Source: Chloroflexota bacterium (GTDB lineage: Bacteria; Chloroflexota; Anaerolineae; Anaerolineales; Anaerolineaceae). From it: DNA of 64,000 bases. Positions 1 through 9,921 of the stretch are shown in pieces. The notes below the pieces were generated by a model. It was not told where the DNA came from and did no database searches. It was given only the letters and a program-made list of their open reading frames with translations. The stretch lies in the NCBI GenBank assembly GCA_029561345.1, contig JAKQJC010000034.1, forward strand, positions 246,693 through 310,692. The letters run 5' to 3'. How positions within the stretch are numbered: the stretch's first letter is position 1; every line of letters starts with the position of its first letter. Both the position numbers and the translations under genes were made by a program.

Positions 1-54
1 ATGCTTTCAATGCTCCGGCCGGATATACTGGCACAAGAAAGGAATTGGAGCCCT

Positions 55-312
55 ATGCCGTCCAAACAGGTCCACATTCATGTCAAAGGTATCCTGGCAA
101 AATCATGGAATCACTGGTTTGCCGGGCTGGAAGTCATCCCGATGGACAACGGTCAGACTGACCTGGCAGGCAGCCTGCCAGACCAGGCCGCCCTGATGGG
201 TGTTCTGGATCAGCTTGACGCGTTGGGTTTGAAACTGGTGGCGGTTTATACCGCCGACGCGGCTGACCGGCCGCAGGAAAAAATATCTGTTTTACAAGGA
301 GAAATAAAATGA
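55..312 (+). CDS. small conserved-type protein of unknown function
   Basis: This 85-residue protein starts at the ATG at 55, preceded by a GGAG/AAAGGA ribosome site; the reading frame is open to base 1, so a longer start cannot be fully excluded. It is soluble, with no signal peptide or membrane segment, and contains a W-x2-W-F-x-G-L motif (around residues 19-26) followed by a D-Q-A-A-L-x-G-V-L-D block. Small bacterial proteins of this pattern are widespread and uncharacterised (from memory, not searched). The stop overlaps the next start as ATGA, so the two are translationally coupled. Function not recognised. Confidence 0.6.
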   Translation: MPSKQVHIHVKGILAKSWNHWFAGLEVIPMDNGQTDLAGSLPDQAALMGVLDQLDALGLKLVAVYTADAADRPQEKISVLQGEIK

Positions 313-476
313 CCACCATTGGAATCAGCGATGAAGCTCCCGTTGAGGAGATGGATCCATTTTTTGCCATCGATGCAGATCATCAAGCAGCCGGGGAATT
401 GAAAGCCGGGCTGTGGGCGCTGGTGGATTTTTCTGAATGGGCTGGCCTGGCCGAGGAAGGCAGAAATGGCGGCTGA
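309..476 (+). CDS. 55-residue hypothetical acidic protein
   Basis: A very small gene starts at the ATG at 309, overlapping the upstream stop by four bases (ATGA), with a strong AAGGAG site six to seven bases upstream. The product is acidic and contains a hydrophobic, Trp-rich stretch (LWALVDFSEWAGL, residues 35-47). Its end overlaps the glycosyltransferase start at 466 by 11 bases, so all three genes form a coupled series. No known domain recognised. The good ribosome site and the coupling at both ends argue for a real gene; the shortness is the main doubt. Confidence 0.5.
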   Translation: MTTIGISDEAPVEEMDPFFAIDADHQAAGELKAGLWALVDFSEWAGLAEEGRNGG

Positions 477-1290
477 GATGAGAAAAACAACCTGTAGCGC
501 CATTGTGTGCGCCTATAACGAAGAAGTGCTGCTGGGCGGTGTGCTGGAAAGCCTGGCCAGCAATCCTGACGTGGACGAGGTGATCGTGGTGGATGACGGC
601 TCGCGGGATCAGACAGCCCGGATTATGCACAGCCTGAGTGAAATCAATCCGCGCATCATTCCCATTTTCCTGACCACCAATCACGGCAAGGGGTGGGCGC
701 TGGCTGAAGGTATTTTACGCTCCAGGGGAGAGCTGCTGCTGCTGGTGGATGCGGACCTGACGAACTGGAATGAGGATTTTGCCCGCCAGGTGATGGAACC
801 GGTGCTGGCCGGGAAAACTGAACTATCGATTGGCTACCCGTTGCGGGAGAATGACAAAATTGACCGTTTTGACCTGTTTGGCCTGATTCAACTGCTTTCA
901 GGGCAGCGGGCCTTCTGGCGCAAGGATATTCTGCCGCTGGTGGAAATGATCCGTACATCCCGGTTTGGGGTTGAAACCCTGATGTATTTGTCTTTCCGGC
1001 AGCAGGGCAAGCGGATTTCGTGTTTTTCGCTGCTGGGGCTGGCCCACATCACCAAGCTTGAAAAGGAAACCTTCCCTGGCGTCATTCTTTCCTATGGAAA
1101 AGAGACGGTGGAAATCCTCAAATCAGCTTTGAAGCACCGGGATCTGAGCCGGCAGGTGGCCAAATTGGAATGGAATGAGCGCAAAAGCCAGGCGCAGCAG
1201 GCAGTGGTCAGAGGGCTGGTGGAAGCGCTGAATTCCATCAGCAGCGAGGCCCAGGGACTGCGCACGACGTTACAGAAATCATTGGGCTGA
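466..1290 (+). CDS. family 2 glycosyltransferase (GT-A fold)
   Basis: This 274-residue enzyme has the hallmarks of a GT2 glycosyltransferase: the N-terminal CAYNEE motif, VDDGSRDQT at the nucleotide-binding site, and DADL, the DxD-type metal-binding site. Such enzymes transfer a sugar from a nucleotide-sugar to an acceptor, often a polyprenyl phosphate or diglyceride, on the cytoplasmic face. No membrane segment is evident, so the C-terminal membrane domain of dolichyl-phosphate mannosyltransferase types is absent. ATG 466 is chosen because GAGGAAGG lies five bases upstream; ATG 478 is the alternative. It converges with and overlaps the minus-strand mazG-like gene by 12 bases. Acceptor and donor are unknown. 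Confidence 0.8.
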   Translation: MAAEMRKTTCSAIVCAYNEEVLLGGVLESLASNPDVDEVIVVDDGSRDQTARIMHSLSEINPRIIPIFLTTNHGKGWALAEGILRSRGELLLLVDADLTNWNEDFARQVMEPVLAGKTELSIGYPLRENDKIDRFDLFGLIQLLSGQRAFWRKDILPLVEMIRTSRFGVETLMYLSFRQQGKRISCFSLLGLAHITKLEKETFPGVILSYGKETVEILKSALKHRDLSRQVAKLEWNERKSQAQQAVVRGLVEALNSISSEAQGLRTTLQKSLG

Positions 1291-1608
1291 TGTTTCGGGA
1301 GGAATGTGACTCTCGGCTTTCAATCGCTGATAAGACAGCGCCAGGGTGGCTTCAAGTTCGGCTTCCACGCCGTAATGCACGGCCACCTGTAGCGCGCAGA
1401 TCAGCACATCTTTGATTTCCTTGGCCAGCGCCTGGGGGTCGGGTTGGCCGTATTTTTCGCGCTTGATGCCGCTGCCTTCAAAATGATTGACCTTCTGAGC
1501 CAGCTCACCTGATTCTTCAAGCAGGCGGGTCATCATCTGATAAGGATCATTGCCTTCTGGAAAACGGTGGGCAAAACCGCGGGTGATGGTTAAAAGTTGA
1601 TCAAGCAT
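1279..1608 (-). CDS. MazG-like nucleotide pyrophosphohydrolase
   Basis: This 109-residue all-alpha protein matches the MazG/dUTPase-like fold: an EESGEL motif (EExxE metal ligands) in the first half and KEIKDVL (ExxD) further on. These proteins hydrolyse nucleoside triphosphates to monophosphates and pyrophosphate, cleaning the nucleotide pool. It has a single domain, unlike two-domain E. coli MazG. ATG at 1608 is preferred over GTG at 1614 because AAGGA sits about six bases upstream of the ATG. The gene is flanked on its 5' side by a bidirectional terminator. Specificity is unknown. Confidence 0.8.
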   Translation of the reverse strand: MLDQLLTITRGFAHRFPEGNDPYQMMTRLLEESGELAQKVNHFEGSGIKREKYGQPDPQALAKEIKDVLICALQVAVHYGVEAELEATLALSYQRLKAESHIPPETSAQ

Positions 1609-1620
1609 GAGCACTCCTTA

Positions 1621-1661
1621 AAAAGACACTGAGCGAAAAATTCCGCTCAGTGTCTTTTTTT
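1621..1661. terminator. bidirectional intrinsic terminator
   Basis: A perfect 15-bp hairpin (1621-1635 pairs with 1644-1658) with an 8-base loop has A-rich sequence on the left and seven T on the right. It can terminate the aldehyde oxidoreductase operon reading leftward and insulate the mazG-like gene. Confidence 0.85.
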
Positions 1662-1673
1662 GATGGTCAGAAT

Positions 1674-3449
1674 TTATTGATGCACCTGGTCATTATAGCG
1701 GGCAATCGCCTGGCGCATAAACGACTCGTCAAAGGGACCGGCAGGGGAGGGGGTTTCGTATATACGGTCCGGCAGCTGCAGTTTGGCCGGGTCGAATCCC
1801 TCGCGGACCTTGAATTCGTATTTAAGGCGCAGGGTTTCAACCCCCACGCGGGTGAAATCTTCGGCGGTCCAGGTGGAGCCGAGGGCGGCAAGCGCTTTGA
1901 TGATGGTTTCGGGCGTGTAAATGTTGCGCGCGAAAAGGCAGATGGTCAGGCTGGTAAGCACCTGGCGCCAGCGTTCTTCTTCCAGCAGGCTGTCGGCAAC
2001 GCCATCCGGGGTCAGGACGGCATCCTTCTTGCCAACAACTTTCTGGTCGAGGCTGTAACCGGCGCTGTCGAGGTGGCTGTGGCGGGCGCCAGTGGCGTAG
2101 CCCAGATAACAACCGGGGCCGGTGTGGTAGCCGGGCATTTCGTTGCCGCCAAAAGCCAGAGAGAATTCAGCGCCGCCGTAGATGGAAGCGGCATGGTCAG
2201 AGCCGTGAGCCATGGCTTTATACAGGTCGGTGGGCTGCGATACAATGCGTTTGACCGCTTCCATGTAGGTGGCGAAATCGCCCCATTTGAGCGCCAGTCC
2301 ATCCGTATCCTGCAGGGTGATCAGCTTCTTTTCCAGGGCTTCTGTGGCCCAGGCCAGGCAGACACCGGTACTGATGGCATCCAGGCCTTGAACTTCGATT
2401 TCATCCATCACCTGCAGCATGCCGACCGGATCGCCGATGCCCAGCAGGCTGCCGATGGCATAGATCAATTCATGGTCGTAACCCACCATGACGGTCTTAT
2501 AGAAATAGGGATCATTGGGATAGGGCAGGCGAATGGCGGCCAGGTGAATGCAGGCCACCGGGCAGTGGGCGCAGGCCACGCGGCGGCCCAGATAGTTGGC
2601 AGCGAGGGACTCGCCAGAGATGGCTTCAGCGCCTTCAAACTGGCCGCTCTGCAGGTTGCGGGTGGGCAGGCCGCCGATGGCATTCAGGGGCTGCACGTTG
2701 ACAGGCGTGCCCAGCTGGTGATATTTTTTCATCAGGCTGGATTCGGTGGCCGTTTTGAATATTTCATCATAGGCCGTGCGGAAAGCCGGACGGTCCGCTA
2801 CAGCCAGCGAGCGTCTGCCGGTGACGACGAGGGCTTTCAGGTTTTTGCTGCCGAACACCGCGCCCAGGCCCAAACGGCCGAAATGGCGGTAAGTTTCGGT
2901 GATCACGGAGGCATATGAAATTTGTTTTTCACCGGCGCGGCCAATACGCATGATGGTGCGGATGCCGCTGCCGGGGGTGAGCTGGCGCAGCACGGAACCG
3001 GTGGCAAAGCTGTTGCGCATGCCCCAGAGGGCAGTGGCATCGCGGAAATGCACCCGGTCGCCATCCACCTCAATGAAGATGGGATGTTCGCTGCGGCCGC
3101 GGATGACGATGGCACCGTAGCCGGCCATGCGGATGGCCACGGCGCTGCGCCCGCCGGCATGGCTTTCGCCCAGGTTGCCGGTGTGGGGTGATTTGAACAT
3201 GGCCACGGTTTTGGAAGCCAGGGGATAGTAACCCACCAGCGGGCCAATGGCAAAAATGATGGGGTTTTCAGGCCCCAGCGGGTCAGCCCCGGCGGGACAT
3301 TCTTCCATCAAAAGGCGGATGGCCACGCCCGAACCGCCCATGGCTGCTTCAAAAAGTTCAGGGCGGGGAGTGATCCAGAATTTGAGCTTGCTGAGATCAA
3401 TATACAGAACCCGGGTTAAAGGATCGTTCGGAATGATGTGAGTGGTCAT
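1674..3449 (-). CDS. aor: aldehyde:ferredoxin oxidoreductase, catalytic subunit
   Basis: This 591-residue protein belongs to the tungsten (or molybdenum) pterin aldehyde:ferredoxin oxidoreductase family, which oxidises aldehydes to acids with ferredoxin. C293-x2-C296-x3-C300 and C504 are the expected four [4Fe-4S] ligands, close to the numbering in Pyrococcus AOR (C288/C291/C295/C494). The N-terminal half carries the pterin-binding region with the GPLVGYYPLASK and AGYGAIVIRG stretches. The start at 3449 has GGAGGTGA upstream and overlaps the ferredoxin stop by four bases (ATGA), so the two are coupled. The pairing resembles bacterial AorAB rather than archaeal one-subunit enzymes. Two MoeA proteins nearby could supply cofactor. 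Substrate unknown. Confidence 0.9.
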   Translation of the reverse strand: MTTHIIPNDPLTRVLYIDLSKLKFWITPRPELFEAAMGGSGVAIRLLMEECPAGADPLGPENPIIFAIGPLVGYYPLASKTVAMFKSPHTGNLGESHAGGRSAVAIRMAGYGAIVIRGRSEHPIFIEVDGDRVHFRDATALWGMRNSFATGSVLRQLTPGSGIRTIMRIGRAGEKQISYASVITETYRHFGRLGLGAVFGSKNLKALVVTGRRSLAVADRPAFRTAYDEIFKTATESSLMKKYHQLGTPVNVQPLNAIGGLPTRNLQSGQFEGAEAISGESLAANYLGRRVACAHCPVACIHLAAIRLPYPNDPYFYKTVMVGYDHELIYAIGSLLGIGDPVGMLQVMDEIEVQGLDAISTGVCLAWATEALEKKLITLQDTDGLALKWGDFATYMEAVKRIVSQPTDLYKAMAHGSDHAASIYGGAEFSLAFGGNEMPGYHTGPGCYLGYATGARHSHLDSAGYSLDQKVVGKKDAVLTPDGVADSLLEEERWRQVLTSLTICLFARNIYTPETIIKALAALGSTWTAEDFTRVGVETLRLKYEFKVREGFDPAKLQLPDRIYETPSPAGPFDESFMRQAIARYNDQVHQ

Positions 3450-3853
3450 GAGTTCACCTCCTCGTGGGCCAGCACGCCGTAGGGACAGAACGGGGCGCAG
3501 TATCCGCAATACACGCACACGACGGGTTTGCTGTTTTCGTTATCCCAGGAAATGGCGCCAAACGGACAGGCTTTGACACAGTTGCCGCAGCCGATGCATT
3601 TTTCCGTTTTCAGGCGGGCGCCGCCGCCTTCACGTGGGGTGAGGGCATCGGTGGGGCACACTTTGGTGCAGGGCGCATCGGCGCAGGCGCGGCAGACCAC
3701 CACCACAAAGCCCTTGCGAATGCCCCCGGCGGAGCGAACCTGGATGCAGGACCCTTCCAGACCGCCTTTGCCGAGGCGGCGGGTGCAGGCGAACATGCAG
3801 GACTGGCAGCCCACGCAGCGTTCAACATCCACTACTGATAATCGTTTTGCCAT
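3446..3853 (-). CDS. four-cluster [4Fe-4S] ferredoxin subunit (AorA-like)
   Basis: This 135-residue protein carries four Cys clusters: C-VG-C-QS-C-x3-C near residue 13, C-RA-C-x4-C-x3-C, C-IG-C-GN-C-x3-C and C-VY-C-GY-C-x3-C, sixteen ligand cysteines plus one extra. This is the HycB/DmsB-type polyferredoxin pattern. It is cytoplasmic, with no signal peptide, and should relay electrons from the AOR subunit encoded immediately downstream with an ATGA overlap. GGAGG lies upstream of the ATG. The redox partner beyond it is not in this window. Confidence 0.9.
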   Translation of the reverse strand: MAKRLSVVDVERCVGCQSCMFACTRRLGKGGLEGSCIQVRSAGGIRKGFVVVVCRACADAPCTKVCPTDALTPREGGGARLKTEKCIGCGNCVKACPFGAISWDNENSKPVVCVYCGYCAPFCPYGVLAHEEVNS

Positions 3854-4041
3854 AGAACCTCCAGTTCCAGCGGGCGAATAGCCAGCCGGAGGGAAAATAA
3901 CGCTTCAGAGAAGCGAAGATCGGACCATGGATCGATCATGGTCAATTTCAACTTACAGCCTGATCATGGCGGCTACCCAAACCCACCGCCGGTCTCATTG
4001 CACAGGCCAAAATATCCGCAGAGAAAGCTTGTTGGATCATG
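3854..4041 (-). promoter_or_regulatory. long structured 5' leader of the AOR operon
   Basis: About 190 bases lie between the predicted transcription start (near 4041) and the ferredoxin start. On the minus strand they can form three hairpins: a two-level one (outer 3958-3962/4003-4007, inner 3968-3972/3986-3990), a perfect 7-bp one (3923-3929/3937-3943) and a 6-bp one with a 3-base loop (3901-3906/3910-3915). Such a leader before a Mo/W enzyme operon invites comparison with Moco/Tuco riboswitches. I cannot match it to that consensus by eye, so the family is left open. Confidence 0.4.
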
Positions 4042-4047
4042 ATGATT

Positions 4048-4074
4048 ATTATAAATCGCAATGGCGAAAAGCAA
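4048..4074 (-). promoter_or_regulatory. promoter of the AOR operon
   Basis: On the minus strand a perfect -10 TATAAT (4048-4053) lies 15 bases after a TTGCTT -35-like box (4069-4074). The spacing is short, so the -10 is the main support. Confidence 0.5.
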
Positions 4075-4102
4075 GAAATGTTGTGACACCGGTGCGGGTG
4101 CG

Positions 4103-5401
4103 TTAGTTGGGGTGTTCGTGGATCTGACGGACCAGGAGCAGGGCAGCCACATAGGCCAGGAATGAGATGGTCATGGGCAGCGCATAGCCAAAGGCATCCA
4201 CCAGCACGCCAGTGGCCATGGTGAACAGCAGGACCACACCGACGAATGATTGGACAAAACCAATTGCCACAGAACGCTCGGCTGCCGGAATGATATTAAG
4301 CATCAGGCCGGATGAGGAAACCCCGGAAGCCGTGCCGCGCATGCCCTGAATGAAGAAAATGGGGATCAGGCACATGGCGGCTGTATTGCCCTGAATGCCC
4401 AGGGGCTTTGCAAACAGCACCAGTGCCAGCATCAGCAGTGAGACGGTGATGCCGCAGGAGGTGGCGATGAGCATGACTTTCTGGTTGCCGGCTTTGCGGG
4501 AAAGCCAGCCAAAGGTCAGGTTGGAAAGCAGGTTGGCCACCATGCCGACAGCCAGGTAAATGCCAACCCATTCGGTGCTGCCGCCCAATTCGCGGTAAAG
4601 GAACACGGCATAGAACGGGGCCACCGACATGCCGATGAACATGCAGGCCTGCAGGAGGATATAGAAGCGGTAATTCTGGTTGCCGCGAACAATGTTGAGG
4701 GCAACCGTCAGCTGTTCTTTGATGGATCGTTTAGGGAGGGTTTCACGGTCGGGGTATTCATCAACGCGGTTGAAAATCATCAAGGAAATGGAAGCCATGA
4801 TGAAAAAAGCCAGCGCCAGAATGCCGTAGTTGCCGGGGAAGGCCACCGGCCCACCAGGATCCACCAGCCAACGCACCAGACCGCTGGCGGCGATGCCCAG
4901 CAAGCCGCCCAGGCCGAGCCGCCAGGCAAAGAGCTCACCGCGGCGGTGGGGCGGAACAGTTTTACTGACCACCTCAAGGAAGGGCAGGCCGCCAATGCCG
5001 GAAGCCAGGGAGGCGATGCTGTAGGCGAAGATCAGGGTCGCCAGGATCCAGACCGGATCGCGCACCAGGTTAACAGCAGCCGCCAGCATGGCCCAGCAGG
5101 CGATGCGGATAAAGGACATACGCTGGTACACCGTAATTTTGCGCGGCTGGCTCTGCACCAGGCTGGACACAAAAAACTGCGGCAAATACCAGCCAGCGTT
5201 GCTGATGGGGGTGAAGATGCCCAAAATGAAGGAAGAATTGGTGAGCAAACTGGCAAAAGAGGTGATCACCAGGGTGGGATCAAAAATGGTTTCGGAGAAA
5301 ATGAAGAGAATGCCATTCAGCACGCCCAGGCGGAAGTTTCGCTCGATGGTGGCCGGGGGTTGGGGTTCAAATGGGATCTGCTCAGGGGTTGTGGCGGACA
5401 T
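4103..5401 (-). CDS. major facilitator superfamily transporter
   Basis: This 432-residue protein has about twelve hydrophobic segments in two halves of roughly six, the usual MFS length and layout. A short hydrophilic N-terminus (about 24 residues) and a charged central loop near residue 210 are visible. It begins three bases after the GNAT stop, so it is the last gene of an ettA-GNAT-MFS operon. No substrate motif stands out. Drug or metabolite efflux is plausible from the company of an acetyltransferase and a translation ABC-F protein, but that is inference only. Confidence 0.75.
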   Translation of the reverse strand: MSATTPEQIPFEPQPPATIERNFRLGVLNGILFIFSETIFDPTLVITSFASLLTNSSFILGIFTPISNAGWYLPQFFVSSLVQSQPRKITVYQRMSFIRIACWAMLAAAVNLVRDPVWILATLIFAYSIASLASGIGGLPFLEVVSKTVPPHRRGELFAWRLGLGGLLGIAASGLVRWLVDPGGPVAFPGNYGILALAFFIMASISLMIFNRVDEYPDRETLPKRSIKEQLTVALNIVRGNQNYRFYILLQACMFIGMSVAPFYAVFLYRELGGSTEWVGIYLAVGMVANLLSNLTFGWLSRKAGNQKVMLIATSCGITVSLLMLALVLFAKPLGIQGNTAAMCLIPIFFIQGMRGTASGVSSSGLMLNIIPAAERSVAIGFVQSFVGVVLLFTMATGVLVDAFGYALPMTISFLAYVAALLLVRQIHEHPN

Positions 5402-5404
5402 ATT

Positions 5405-5926
5405 TTATAATTGGATCCAGTAACGGGATATTTGCACCCCATCGCTGGGGGAAGTGGTGAAGTTTTCCAGGATGCCGCCGTTATGCTCAATGATGCGGGC
5501 TGAAGCGATGTTGCTGGTATCGCAGGTGACCAGGACGCGGGTCAGGCCCAATTCACGGGCTTTTTCGAGCGTCAGGGCAAGGATGCGGGTGCCGTGGCCC
5601 TGGCGGCGCATGGAAGGGCGAATGGCATAGCCGATGTGGCCGCCGCGCAGTTCGAGGGCAGGGTTCAAATAATGCCGCAAAGAACTGCGCCCAATCACCA
5701 CGCCTTCAGGCGTCACCAACCAGTAAGTGGTGGAGGGGACCAATTCCGGAGGCAGATCCACACCTTGACTTTGTTTTTCCGTGTCCAGCAGAAAGGCAGC
5801 AAAATCCTGGCGGGCAGCATCGTGATAGCTGTAATGCTGTCCGGCGCGTTCAAATTCGTCCACCATATCCAGGAAGGCGGCGCGGTAATTCAGAGACGGC
5901 AGGGTGAGAAACGTTGAGGCGTTCAT
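5405..5926 (-). CDS. GNAT-family N-acetyltransferase
   Basis: This 173-residue protein has the GNAT acetyl-CoA pyrophosphate-binding signature RRQGHGTRIL (R/Q-x2-G-x-G/A) near residue 109, preceded by the beta strand GGHIGYAI and followed by the N-x2-S-x2-I-x-E-x-N-G pattern (around residue 142) typical of side-chain or small-molecule acetyltransferases. It lies 14 bases after ettA and 3 before the MFS gene. Substrate unknown; the late residues resemble amino-acid or antibiotic acetyltransferases only in general fold. Confidence 0.8.
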   Translation of the reverse strand: MNASTFLTLPSLNYRAAFLDMVDEFERAGQHYSYHDAARQDFAAFLLDTEKQSQGVDLPPELVPSTTYWLVTPEGVVIGRSSLRHYLNPALELRGGHIGYAIRPSMRRQGHGTRILALTLEKARELGLTRVLVTCDTSNIASARIIEHNGGILENFTTSPSDGVQISRYWIQL

Positions 5927-5940
5927 GCTTTGCGCGGGAG

Positions 5941-7623
<1,683 letters not shown>

Positions 7624-7699
7624 GGTTCCCTCCGGATTAGGATTGGCTGCAGGGGGTGATCCTGTTATTTCGCTCTCGCATTGGCGCAGTTACGGGCTA

Positions 7700-7705
7700 A
7701 TTATA
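7700..7705 (-). promoter_or_regulatory. -10 box upstream of ettA
   Basis: A perfect TATAAT on the minus strand lies about 77 bases before the ettA start. The nearest good -35 (TTGACC) is 20 bases away, too far for an ideal promoter, so support is partial. Confidence 0.4.
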
Positions 7706-7749
7706 TCCTAAGACAGAGCAAAGAAGGTCAAAAGGGAATTAGATATTAA

Positions 7750-7778
7750 TTGTCTTATTCTGTGAAATGGGCTATAAT
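7750..7778 (+). promoter_or_regulatory. promoter giving a leaderless mRNA for the UbiA-like gene
   Basis: TTGTCT (7750-7755) and TATAAT (7773-7778) are separated by 17 bases. Seven bases after the -10 is the A of the ATG at 7785, so transcription would start on the start codon itself. Confidence 0.7.
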
Positions 7779-7784
7779 CATGAA

Positions 7785-8654
7785 ATGAACGAACCCCTTA
7801 CCCCCGGAAAACTCCTCTCTCTGTCCCGCCCATACCAGCTTGTGCAAAGCGCCCTTTATTACACCCTGGGCCTGGCTCTGAACGATTATTTTGGCAAGCC
7901 AGCCGACTGGCCTGCCTTCTTTTTGGGTCTGGGATGCGTCTGGTCGCTGCAACTGACCCTGGTTTATCTGGATTTCTATTTTTCCCGGCTCCGGAAACAG
8001 CCCGGAGATATGCAGAATTTGCAAAAGCTGATGTTCGCCGCATTCACCGCGTTGATTGCTGGCGCTGCCATGACCACTTTTCTTTACGGGCAGGGGAACC
8101 TTTCGATGGAGCTTTTCGTCTTACTGGGTGCGGGCCTGTTTCTGGCGGTGGCCTTTTCCGTGCCGCCTTTTAACCTGGCGCGGCGGGGTTTCGGTGAATT
8201 GATCCAGGCTTGCCTGGTGTGTGTGCTGGCGCCAGCCATCGGCTACCTGCTGCAAAGCGGAACATTTCACAGTCTGCTGAACCTGAGCACTTTTCCATTG
8301 GTGGCTTTTTACGTGGCCGGGCAGATTGCCCGGAACCTGCCCAACATGGCAGAGGATATCCAGCAGGATAACCAGAATCTCATCACCCTGCTGGGGTGGC
8401 AGCGGGCCATGCAGCTTCATAATTTGTGTGTGCTGGGCGGCTTTTTGCTTCTGGGCCTGGCCATTGCCGGCGGGCTGCCCTGGCATGTGAGCTGGACGGT
8501 TTTCCTGGTTTTGCCGGTTGGCCTGGGGCAGATCTGGCTGATGCAGCAGATTGGCGACGGCGCCAAACCCAACTGGAAAATGCTGTCGCTGCTGGCTGAA
8601 GCGCTGATTTTGCTGCCAGTCTATTTACTTGCTTTTGGCTATTTCATAGGATAA
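7785..8654 (+). CDS. UbiA-family prenyltransferase-like membrane protein
   Basis: The 289-residue protein has eight to nine membrane segments. It begins with an LSLSRPYQL helix and contains EDIQQD followed by ITLLG, matching the second Asp motif (DxxxD ... TLP-LLG) of UbiA prenyltransferases, which join polyprenyl diphosphate to an aromatic or other acceptor. The first Asp motif (NDxxDxxxD) is replaced by YLDFYFSRL-x5-GD, so catalysis may be altered. The start at 7785 rather than 7767 is chosen because the -10 box lies between them. moeA follows after five bases, giving an operon. Acceptor unknown. Confidence 0.65.
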   Translation: MNEPLTPGKLLSLSRPYQLVQSALYYTLGLALNDYFGKPADWPAFFLGLGCVWSLQLTLVYLDFYFSRLRKQPGDMQNLQKLMFAAFTALIAGAAMTTFLYGQGNLSMELFVLLGAGLFLAVAFSVPPFNLARRGFGELIQACLVCVLAPAIGYLLQSGTFHSLLNLSTFPLVAFYVAGQIARNLPNMAEDIQQDNQNLITLLGWQRAMQLHNLCVLGGFLLLGLAIAGGLPWHVSWTVFLVLPVGLGQIWLMQQIGDGAKPNWKMLSLLAEALILLPVYLLAFGYFIG

Positions 8655-8659
8655 GAACA

Positions 8660-9898
8660 ATGCCCGAATTTCTGAAACTGGTCTCACCTCAAAGCGCAGC
8701 GGAACGGTTTAAGCAGCACCTGCCTGTTTTTCAGCCGCAAAGCGAATTGATCCCAACGGCCGAAGCGGTTGGGCGGGTGACGGCTGAAGCGGTGCGGGCA
8801 GGCGAGCCTTCCCCGGCATTTTCGCGCAGCACAGTGGACGGTTATGCCGTCAGAGCAGCGGATGTGTATGGGGCCAGCGACGGCCTGCCGGCCTACCTTG
8901 AACTGGCGGGCGAGGTGCCCATGGGCGGCGCACCTGCTTTCGCGATCAAAGCGGGGCAGGCAGCCGTCATTTACACCGGCGGCATGCTGCCGGAAGGCGC
9001 CGACGCGGTGGTGATGCTGGAATATTCCCAGGAAACCCGCGCCAATGAGGTTGAATTATTCCGCCCGGTGGCGGTGGGTGAAAATGTGGTTAAGCGCGGG
9101 GAAGATGTGGCCGAAAACCAGGTTGTGGTACCGGCCGGACAGCGCCTGCGCCCGGCTGAGATTGGCGGGCTGATGGCGTTGGGTATCACCCATGTGCGGG
9201 TCAACCGGCAGCCGCGCCTGGGCATCCTTTCCAGCGGAGATGAAGTGGTTCCGCCGGATCAACCCGCTTTGCCGGGACAGGTGCGCGATTGCAATACCTA
9301 TTCGCTGGCGGCACTGGTACGCCAGGAAGGCGGGCTTCCGGCCACCTATCCCATCATCCCTGACCGGGTGGAAGCTATGTCGGCGGCAGTGGCCAGAGCC
9401 CTGGCTGAAAATGACGGCGTGATTATCACGGCGGGAAGCTCGGCCAGCACGCGCGACCTGACCGCGGAGGTGATTCAAGCCCAGGGGCAGCCGGGCGTTC
9501 TGGTGCACGGCATATCCATCAAACCCGGCAAGCCCACCATCCTGGCGGTGGTGAACGGCAAACCGGTGATTGGCTTGCCGGGAAATCCGGTCAGCACGCT
9601 GGTGATTGCCGAACTGTTTGTGCGCCCCATGGTAGCTTATCTGGCCGGCGTGAAGCAAAAGAATTGGACGCCAGAGGTCAGCGCAGAGTTGACTGTCAAT
9701 GTGCCTTCACAGGCAGGACGCGAAGATTGGATTCCGGTGCGCCTGATTGAAGCCGGCAGCGGCTGGAAAGCAGAACCCGTCTTCTTTAAAAGCAGTCTGA
9801 TCTTCAACCTGGCTCAGGCCGACGGCATGGTGAAATGCGACCTGGATGCCACCGGCCTTGAAGCGGGACAGCAGGTGAGTGTGCGCCTGCTGAATTGA
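8660..9898 (+). CDS. moeA: molybdopterin molybdenumtransferase MoeA
   Basis: This 412-residue protein matches MoeA in length and order: N-terminal MoeA_N domain with the SRSTVDGYAVRA motif, the MoCF/MogA-like central domain with ILSSGDEVV and the GSSASTRD/GKPTILAVV region, and a C-terminal beta barrel. MoeA inserts molybdate (or tungstate) into adenylylated molybdopterin. It is one of two MoeA proteins in the same operon; such pairs occur in organisms using both Mo and W. The AOR encoded nearby is a likely client, but which metal this copy handles cannot be told from the sequence. Confidence 0.9.
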   Translation: MPEFLKLVSPQSAAERFKQHLPVFQPQSELIPTAEAVGRVTAEAVRAGEPSPAFSRSTVDGYAVRAADVYGASDGLPAYLELAGEVPMGGAPAFAIKAGQAAVIYTGGMLPEGADAVVMLEYSQETRANEVELFRPVAVGENVVKRGEDVAENQVVVPAGQRLRPAEIGGLMALGITHVRVNRQPRLGILSSGDEVVPPDQPALPGQVRDCNTYSLAALVRQEGGLPATYPIIPDRVEAMSAAVARALAENDGVIITAGSSASTRDLTAEVIQAQGQPGVLVHGISIKPGKPTILAVVNGKPVIGLPGNPVSTLVIAELFVRPMVAYLAGVKQKNWTPEVSAELTVNVPSQAGREDWIPVRLIEAGSGWKAEPVFFKSSLIFNLAQADGMVKCDLDATGLEAGQQVSVRLLN

Positions 9899-9921
9899 GT
9901 TGATACAGTTCAGGATGTTGC

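Noticed and set aside
1650..2918. 422-codon plus-strand frame antisense to the AOR gene
   Set aside because: It lies entirely over a clear AOR gene, has no recognisable domain and a Gly/Ala/Gln-rich composition typical of a shadow of a GC-rich gene.
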